This document shows, piece after piece, positions 58,708 to 64,000 of a stretch of 64,000 nt of DNA. This DNA is from Taklimakanibacter sp021828105 (GTDB lineage: Bacteria; Pseudomonadota; Alphaproteobacteria; Rhizobiales; Aestuariivirgaceae): contig JAKATG010000002.1 of assembly GCA_021828105.1 (NCBI GenBank), positions 310,001-374,000 of the forward strand, given 5' to 3'. Position 1 is the stretch's first letter, and each line of letters begins with the position of its first letter. The notes beneath the pieces are model-generated. The model was not told where the DNA came from, did not search any database, and was given only the letters and a program-made list of their open reading frames with translations. Made by a program: the position numbers and the translations under genes.

Positions 58708-60114
58708 CTAGCCGCCGTTCGTTTCGCCCGTCATCTGCCGCCATTTGACGGCATAGTCGACGATGGCTTCGGGGGCGAGCGGCGCCACCTCGTCGAGATC
58801 GAGATCGAGCCTTGGGATCTCGCCGCTCTCCGTCATGAGTGCCAGCGCCATAGCGCCGGCGGTGGTGCCGTCGCGCAATTGCGAGGCGAGAACCGTCTGC
58901 GGCTGACGCAGGGAGGCGAGCACCGAGAGGAAGACCGGGTTCTTGGCAAAGGGGCCGTCGACAATGATGTCGCCTCTGGATTTCACCGCCGCCAGCGAGC
59001 GATCGACCATCAGCGCGCAATAAAGTGCTGCGAGTGTCGAGCGCTCCTCTTCGCCGGCCGGCGCCGGTCCCTTCACATGGCCTTTATTGCCGGTTCCCGG
59101 CATTGGCCCGCCCGAATCGGTGAAGGAGGGCAATGCGAAAGTCCCTTGCGCGACGAGGCTGCCCAGCGCCTTGAAGCTCGCGGCTTCCGCGGACGCGCCG
59201 CGCGACAGGACTTCATATTCGCGCCCGCCCATGAAGCGGCAGCAGGCAATGGGCTTGCCGAAGATATCGGTGTTGGTCACCGTGTCGCGCTGCGGATCGA
59301 GCTCGGTGATGCCGGTATCGGTGTCGAAGCCGATGATCCAGGTGCCGGTCGACAGCAGGGTGAAATGCTTCCGTCCTCCCGCCAGATAGCGCAAGTAGTT
59401 GCCGCTCGAATCGTGGATGCCGGCCAGGACCTTGCCGCGGCCGCGAAAGCCGTCTTTGCGGAATTGCGGCTTGAGTCTGCCGATCACTTCCCAGGCCTTC
59501 GCCCAGCGCGCGAAGAGCTTGTCCCAGCCGCGCAACCTGGCGAGCGAGGAAAAGCTGTTGTCGCGTACATCCATGAGCTGCGACTGGCACGACATCGAAG
59601 CGATCTCGATCACCGGCTTGCCGCTCAGGAGATGGCCGACATACTGGATCCAGGGCAGGATCGTCCTGACCTTGGCGAATTGCTCAGGGAAGTCCTCTTC
59701 CTGCCAGAAGAGCTGCATGCCATGGGTCAGCGCCATGGGCAGAAGCGGTGAGAAGACCTCGGAGAAGGGCGGCTCGGTCTTGCGATAGGACTCGATGATG
59801 TCCGCCGGCGGCTCGGCCATGTAATCCATGACCGGCAGCGCGAGCTTGCCTTCGCCATCCAGACAGGCAATGGCGGCGCCATGAGCGGCGGGTACGACCA
59901 CATCGATCGGCATGATGCCGTCGAGATCGGGCAGATGCTTGGCGCAGAAGGCGACGAGGGGCTTCGGATCGAGATGCGGATAAAGCGGCCCGGCAACATG
60001 CCGGCTCGAGGTCTTGCGCTCGGCCAGGACCTTGCCGGCGGAATCGAACAGGACAATCTTGCTGTTCGTCGCTCCGACATCGACAACGGCAATGCCACGC
60101 AGTTCCTCGGCCAT
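58708..60114 (-). CDS. FGGY family carbohydrate kinase
   Basis: 468 aa sugar kinase of the rhamnulokinase/fuculokinase group. GIAVVDVGATNSKIVLFDSA at the N-terminus (phosphate loop), VVVPAAHGAAIACLD, the GIHDSSGNYLRYLAGG hinge and VDGPFAKNPVFLSVLASLRQ near the end. A class II aldolase of the fuculose-phosphate type starts at 63760 and could take the product, but they are on opposite strands with other genes between. The stop codon directly abuts the GMC stop. Confidence 0.85.
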   Translation of the reverse strand: MAEELRGIAVVDVGATNSKIVLFDSAGKVLAERKTSSRHVAGPLYPHLDPKPLVAFCAKHLPDLDGIMPIDVVVPAAHGAAIACLDGEGKLALPVMDYMAEPPADIIESYRKTEPPFSEVFSPLLPMALTHGMQLFWQEEDFPEQFAKVRTILPWIQYVGHLLSGKPVIEIASMSCQSQLMDVRDNSFSSLARLRGWDKLFARWAKAWEVIGRLKPQFRKDGFRGRGKVLAGIHDSSGNYLRYLAGGRKHFTLLSTGTWIIGFDTDTGITELDPQRDTVTNTDIFGKPIACCRFMGGREYEVLSRGASAEAASFKALGSLVAQGTFALPSFTDSGGPMPGTGNKGHVKGPAPAGEEERSTLAALYCALMVDRSLAAVKSRGDIIVDGPFAKNPVFLSVLASLRQPQTVLASQLRDGTTAGAMALALMTESGEIPRLDLDLDEVAPLAPEAIVDYAVKWRQMTGETNGG

Positions 60115-60260
60115 GGTTCCTCCCCCTGAGCTGGAGAGGTGAGCCGAAAAAGCGGCGAGCGTCAATCGGTTAGAGCCCTTGTTGCTCGTGCGTAAGCCAT
60201 CCGTAAGTCGCTCTCCGGCAAATTTTGACCCAACGACGGCGGAATTCAGGAGATGAGGCC

Positions 60261-62543
60261 ATGCGCGAGCACTTCCGGCAATCGATATCCATGGAGCGAG
60301 CCTATCGGCGAGGGGAGCCCATCATCCTCAAATACGAGCTCGTTAATGAGAGTGACGACGATTATGCGCTGCTCAGCTGGGAGACACCTTTCGAGCACGG
60401 TGTGGGCAACTTCATCGAGGTCCGCTTCGGCGACCGTGTCGTTCCCTATGATGGCCGCCTGGTGAAACGGGGAGAGCCGACCGAGGTCGCATATCGCAGG
60501 ATCACGCCGCGGCAAAGAATTGCCGAAGAGCTCGATCTGTCGACAGCCTTTGCCTTCGATGAGCCCGGCATCTATACCGTCACCCTTCACGTCCGGTTTC
60601 GCGATGCCATCCGCCAAGCCGACAGCCGCTTCACCGCGCGCCGCAGGATCGAGCATGAGGGCTTCGCGCTTGAACCACTCTCATGGAGCTTCGAGCTTCT
60701 GCCGGACGGCGAGGCGCGCCTCACGGACGGTCAAAAGGCCCGCCGGCGTCAGGGCGCGCGTCCACGCCGCGATGCGAGCGATTTCACCCGCGACCTGTCC
60801 GCATCCGAGCTCACCATCGATCAGGACGTGATGCACAAGCTCGGCGGCCTGACCTTCGATCTGAACATTCCACCCGTGCATTGGGACGTCTTCGACGCCG
60901 ATCAGAATGCCGTGGCCTGGGTCGACTCCACCCTGGCCGAGCTCGCGAGTTGGAACAGCCGGACCGACAATGCGCTCTATACCGAATGGTTCGGTGCCGA
61001 CAACGCCGCCCGCTACCAGACGATCCGCGATCACTATTCCGCAATAAGGGCGCGGTTGGTGACGCCTCATACCTATGACCTCACGCCGGATGACTGCTCG
61101 CCGGGCGATTTTGCCTATACCTATGCCGGCTCCGACACCGTCTATCTGTGCGGCGGCTGGTTCAATGCGCCGAAAACCGGCATCGATTCGAAGTTCGGCA
61201 CATTCGTGCATGAATGGAGTCACGCCGTTGCCGGGACCGGTGACACGGCCTACGGCCAGGCCGCGGCGCGAAACCTCGCTTTGACAAATCCCGCCGGCGC
61301 CATCAACAACGCCGACAATCACGAATACATGGTCGAGACCCTGGCCGACCGGATGCTGACCGCGCCGGTGGTGTGGCCCAACAACGGCAAGGCCTATTTC
61401 TTCGTCGCGGGGAAGTACTATCGCTATGACATTGCCAATGATCGGGTTGACGAAGGCTATCCCAAGCCGATCGCCGGCAACTGGCCCGGCCTGTGGACGG
61501 ACCGCGTGGATTCGGGGATCGTCTGGCCGAACGGCAAGGCATATTTCTTCAAAGACAATATGTACATGCGCTACGACATCGCCACGGATCGGGTCGATGA
61601 TGGATATCCCAAGCCCATCGCCGGCAATTGGCCGGGTTTGTGGGGCGACCGCATCGATGCCGCTATCGTCTGGCCCACCAACGGCAAGGCCTATTTCTTC
61701 CGCGACGGCCAGTACATGCGCTACGACATCGCCGCCGATCGCGTCGATCCCGGATATCCGTTGCCGATCGCCGGCAACTGGCCCGGCCTGTGGGGCGACG
61801 CCATCAATGGCGCCATCGTGTGGCCCAATGGCAAGGCCTATTTCTTCCGCGGATGGCAGTATATGCGCTACGACATCGCCGCGGACCGCGTCGATGGCGG
61901 CTATCCGAAAGCGATCGCCGAGAACTGGCCGTTCCTGTGGTGGGGTAAGGTCGATGCGTCGGTGTTCTGGCCCAATGGCAAGGCCTATTTCTTCCAAGGC
62001 TCCAGATACATGCGCTACGACAACCCGTCGGACCGTGTCGATCCGGGTTATCCCTTGCCGATCTCCGGCAACTGGCGAGGCCTGTGGACGGACCGCATAG
62101 ATGCGGGGATAGTCTGGCCCAACGGCAAAGCCTATTTCTTCCGCGACAGTGAGTATATGCGTTTCGACATTGCCACGGATAAGGTGGATCCGGGATATCC
62201 CCAGTCCACGGCGGCAAACTGGCCGGGCTTGGGCTCGGGCAAGATCGATGCCGCGGTGATCTGGCCCAATGGCAAAGCCTACTTTTTCCGCGGCTCGACC
62301 TATCTGCGCTATGACATCGCCGCGGATCGGGTCGATGACGGATATCCGCTGCCTATCGCCGGCAACTGGCCGGGCCTGTGGAGCGATCGGGTCGACTCGG
62401 CCATCGTGTGGCCGAATGGGAAGGTCTATTTCTTCCGCGACTCGCAATATATGCGCTACGACATCGCCACCGACCGCGTTGATCCGGGCTACCCCTGCCC
62501 GATCGGCTGGAACTGGTTCTATTTGCCGGGCCGGGTTCGCTAA
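60261..62543 (+). CDS. M35-type metalloprotease with eight hemopexin repeats
   Basis: 760 aa in three parts. Residues 1-140: beta-sandwich domain (RRGEPIILKYELVNESDDDY, RFGDRVVPYDGRLVKRGEPT) like the N-terminal domain of peptidyl-Lys metallopeptidases. Residues 185-360: aspzincin protease with zinc His317/His321 and Glu318 in HEWSH, then GTGDTAYG with Asp328, and NPAGAINNADNHEYMVE. Residues 368-760: eight repeats of about 49 aa, each with (V/I)WPNGKAYFF, YMRYD and GYPxPIAGNWPGLW, as in hemopexin-like propellers. No signal peptide at the chosen ATG (AGGAG upstream). Such repeats usually bind other molecules; Lys-specific cleavage is inferred from family. Confidence 0.85.
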   Translation: MREHFRQSISMERAYRRGEPIILKYELVNESDDDYALLSWETPFEHGVGNFIEVRFGDRVVPYDGRLVKRGEPTEVAYRRITPRQRIAEELDLSTAFAFDEPGIYTVTLHVRFRDAIRQADSRFTARRRIEHEGFALEPLSWSFELLPDGEARLTDGQKARRRQGARPRRDASDFTRDLSASELTIDQDVMHKLGGLTFDLNIPPVHWDVFDADQNAVAWVDSTLAELASWNSRTDNALYTEWFGADNAARYQTIRDHYSAIRARLVTPHTYDLTPDDCSPGDFAYTYAGSDTVYLCGGWFNAPKTGIDSKFGTFVHEWSHAVAGTGDTAYGQAAARNLALTNPAGAINNADNHEYMVETLADRMLTAPVVWPNNGKAYFFVAGKYYRYDIANDRVDEGYPKPIAGNWPGLWTDRVDSGIVWPNGKAYFFKDNMYMRYDIATDRVDDGYPKPIAGNWPGLWGDRIDAAIVWPTNGKAYFFRDGQYMRYDIAADRVDPGYPLPIAGNWPGLWGDAINGAIVWPNGKAYFFRGWQYMRYDIAADRVDGGYPKAIAENWPFLWWGKVDASVFWPNGKAYFFQGSRYMRYDNPSDRVDPGYPLPISGNWRGLWTDRIDAGIVWPNGKAYFFRDSEYMRFDIATDKVDPGYPQSTAANWPGLGSGKIDAAVIWPNGKAYFFRGSTYLRYDIAADRVDDGYPLPIAGNWPGLWSDRVDSAIVWPNGKVYFFRDSQYMRYDIATDRVDPGYPCPIGWNWFYLPGRVR

Positions 62544-63070
62544 AGCGCTTTGTACATGATTGTCGTCGCATCGAGACGATCGGTGAAAGTGTCGCGGCAA
62601 TAGCCCGGAATGATGCCGGTCGTCTGATAGCCGAGCGAGCGATAAAGCGGCTCGGCGCTGTCGCCGGTGCGGGTGTCGAGGGTAAGGAGGCTGCGCTTGA
62701 GCTGAGCGGCCCGGCGCTCGATCTCGGCCATCAATTCGCGCGCAATGCCCTGGCGACGGAAATCGGGATGGACCAGCAATTTGCGGATCTCGGCGCGGTG
62801 CGGCTGATTGGCCGGCGTGTCGTAATCGAGCTGCACCGATCCGACGATTCGGCCGTCCTGTTTGGCGACGAGAAGCAGGCGTCCGCCGTCGCGCACCGCT
62901 GGGCGCACCTTGTCGCGCCAGAAGGCGGCGCTGTCGGCTATCGAATAGGGCAGGATGAAACCGATGCTGGCGCCGTCATGGACGCAGGCATGGATGAGCG
63001 CGCTCAAGCCTTCGATATGCCGTTCGATATCGTCCGCAGCGAGGAGCGCCAGAGTGGTGGACCGTGTCAT
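62540..63070 (-). CDS. GNAT family N-acetyltransferase
   Basis: 176 aa. GRIVGSVQLDYDTPANQPHRAEIRK then LLVHPDFRRQGIARELMAEI gives the acetyl-CoA motif (R-R-Q-G-I-A), and LLTLDTRTGDSAEPLYRSLG the distal part; the whole resembles small-molecule acetyltransferases. The start at 63070 is 5 bases after the XRE-cupin regulator stop, so they are co-transcribed; the 3' end overlaps the hemopexin gene by four bases, converging. Confidence 0.9.
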   Translation of the reverse strand: MTRSTTLALLAADDIERHIEGLSALIHACVHDGASIGFILPYSIADSAAFWRDKVRPAVRDGGRLLLVAKQDGRIVGSVQLDYDTPANQPHRAEIRKLLVHPDFRRQGIARELMAEIERRAAQLKRSLLTLDTRTGDSAEPLYRSLGYQTTGIIPGYCRDTFTDRLDATTIMYKAL

Positions 63071-63074
63071 GTCC

Positions 63075-63647
63075 CTAGACCATGAAGATGAGATAGCGGG
63101 CGGAGGTCTTCTTCGGCGTGGCGAAAGCGCTCGGGCCGAAGAGCTGATAACGCAGGCAGTCGCCGGGCTTGAGCTCGTAGCTTTGACCGCCGACGGTGAT
63201 CTCGAGCTGGCCCTCGAGCAGCAGGAGATGATGCTCGAGGCCGGGCTTCGGCACATGATCGTAAGCGATGCGCGTGCCGGGGCCGATCTCCCCTTCGATG
63301 ACCTCGCCGGCGAGCGTGCGCGCCGGCGGCGATACGGCGCGGCGCTTGAAGCTCAATTGAGCATCCGCCCATAGACCTTGCGCCGCGCGGCGCACCAGCG
63401 GTGCGAAATCGCCTTCCGCCATATGCATGAGCCGCGACATGGTCAGGCCATAGGCGGCGCACAGTTTGCTCAGCATGCCGGTGGTCGGGCTGATGGCGGA
63501 ATTCTCCAGTCGCGACAAGGTGGCGCGGCTGACGCCGCTCTTTCCGGCGAGATCGTCCAGCGACCAGCCGCGCTCCAGGCGCAGGTCCTTGAGACGTTCG
63601 GAGATGCGCCGGTCGATCGAGGCGTCGGTGATTTCTGCTTCTTCCAT
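63075..63647 (-). CDS. XRE family regulator with C-terminal cupin
   Basis: 190 aa. Helix-turn-helix of the XRE type in residues 15-70 (LKDLRLERGWSLDDLAGKSG, VSRATLSRLENSAISPTTGM) followed by a cupin ligand domain (PGLEHHLLLLEGQLEITVGG, LKPGDCLRYQLFGP). Such regulators often control the adjacent metabolic gene. It is co-transcribed with a GNAT gene and divergent from the class II aldolase gene; a palindrome lies between. Confidence 0.92.
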   Translation of the reverse strand: MEEAEITDASIDRRISERLKDLRLERGWSLDDLAGKSGVSRATLSRLENSAISPTTGMLSKLCAAYGLTMSRLMHMAEGDFAPLVRRAAQGLWADAQLSFKRRAVSPPARTLAGEVIEGEIGPGTRIAYDHVPKPGLEHHLLLLEGQLEITVGGQSYELKPGDCLRYQLFGPSAFATPKKTSARYLIFMV

Positions 63648-63659
63648 TTTCGAGAATTT

Positions 63660-63677
63660 TTCTCATATATGGGAGAA
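63660..63677. promoter_or_regulatory. candidate operator between XRE-cupin and aldolase genes
   Basis: TTCTC (63660-63664) and GAGAA (63673-63677) form an inverted repeat around ATATATGG, 13 bases before the XRE start on the minus strand. A further GAGAA lies at 63652-63656. XRE-cupin proteins usually bind such short palindromes at their own promoter; autoregulation and control of the aldolase are plausible. Confidence 0.4.
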
Positions 63678-63759
63678 TGTCAAGAGGCCGCCCCGTGCAT
63701 TTTCTGGACCTTTCGACTTTCCGGCTGTAGGGTCCCGCGCGATTTTGAAGGAGCAGCGA

Positions 63760-64000
63760 ATGTCGAAGACTAAATATGCCGATCTCAAGAAGAAGATCAT
63801 CTGGGTCTGCCGCCGGATGAATGAGATGGGCATCAATCAAGGCACATCGGGCAATGTCAGCGCCCGCACCGAGAAGGGCTTCGTCATCACCGCCTCCGGC
63901 ATCCCCTATGACGTGATGGACGCCGAGCACATTGTCGAGATGGATCTCGACGGCGGCTATTACGGCAAATACCTGCCCTCGACCGAATGGCGCATGCATA
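63760..64000 (+). CDS. class II aldolase/adducin family protein, cut by window end
   Basis: First 80 codons only. MSKTKYADLKKKIIWVCRRM, NEMGINQGTSGNVSART, then GFVITASGIPYDVM is the N-terminal part of class II aldolases, of the L-fuculose-phosphate or L-ribulose-5-phosphate type; the TSGNVS motif contacts the substrate phosphate. The zinc-His residues would come after the edge. AAGGAGC precedes the ATG. The XRE-cupin gene is divergent. Confidence 0.88.
   Translation, partial: MSKTKYADLKKKIIWVCRRMNEMGINQGTSGNVSARTEKGFVITASGIPYDVMDAEHIVEMDLDGGYYGKYLPSTEWRMH

Noticed and set aside
61360..62500. Regular DNA repeats that could be read as a repeat array or CRISPR
   Set aside because: The repeat unit is about 147 bases, in frame, and encodes hemopexin-like blades; spacing and divergence follow codons.
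1..64000. tRNA, rRNA or intact insertion sequence
   Set aside because: No cloverleaf with acceptor CCA context, rRNA segment or transposase gene was found on reading; a tRNAscan/IS search would be needed to exclude small ones.

Overview
The window is high-GC, gene-dense chromosomal DNA with alphaproteobacterial, probably Hyphomicrobiales (Rhizobiales), character. This rests on the sdhCDAB operon, the zapE-mdh-sucC-sucD-sucA-sucB-lpd block, the pabB-pabA-pabC / fsa / xerC / priA neighbourhood, and small palindromic intergenic repeats of a kind common in that order. I cannot fix the genus. No rRNA, tRNA, CRISPR array, intact insertion sequence or prophage was seen.

Layout. 1-2304: SDR (cut by the window edge), pdxH, a glycine-zipper lipoprotein with a strong terminator, and a TerB-like membrane protein. 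2735-7870: succinate dehydrogenase (sdhCDAB, minus strand) and release factor 3. 7899-15136: mixed genes (methyltransferase, DCC thiol oxidoreductase, L,D-transpeptidase, gabT, amidase, LprI/DUF3298 protein, and an ECF-like sigma factor between two VOC proteins). 15138-26428: eight minus-strand genes with a divergent Lrp/AsnC regulator at 26680. 27398-37518: VOC proteins, flavin monooxygenase, mmsA, an ECF sigma / DUF4142 / cupredoxin group, folE, a small secreted-protein family in three copies (one truncated) and zapE. 37649-47047: TCA genes mdh to lpd, with a cupin gene and a palindromic repeat between sucC and sucD. 47283-57035: FAD oxidoreductase, a scarred duplication around TraB/GumN-like and xerC genes, fsa, p-aminobenzoate genes and priA. 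57115-64000: GMC oxidoreductase, FGGY kinase, an M35-type metalloprotease with eight hemopexin repeats, GNAT, XRE-cupin regulator and a class II aldolase cut by the window end.

The most interesting system is the 15-26 kb operon. It encodes an APC permease resembling cationic amino acid transporters, a tandem universal stress protein, an AruI-like TPP decarboxylase (the family includes 5-guanidino-2-oxopentanoate decarboxylase), an aldehyde dehydrogenase, an ATP-grasp ligase, a C45 Ntn-hydrolase, a DadA-like D-amino acid dehydrogenase, and a fusion of an ornithine-racemase-like PLP domain to an arginase fold that has lost most metal ligands. Together these suggest a route for a basic amino acid (arginine, ornithine or lysine): import, racemisation, D-specific oxidation to the 2-keto acid, decarboxylation, then aldehyde oxidation. 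The ligase/hydrolase pair could put on and take off an amide group, by analogy with gamma-glutamyl-putrescine breakdown. The family assignments are well supported; the substrate and the protection cycle are inference.

Other points of interest are the hemopexin-repeat protease, the duplication in which a GNAT gene replaces the body of a TraB/GumN copy, the split sucC/sucD pair, and the three-copy secreted-protein family.
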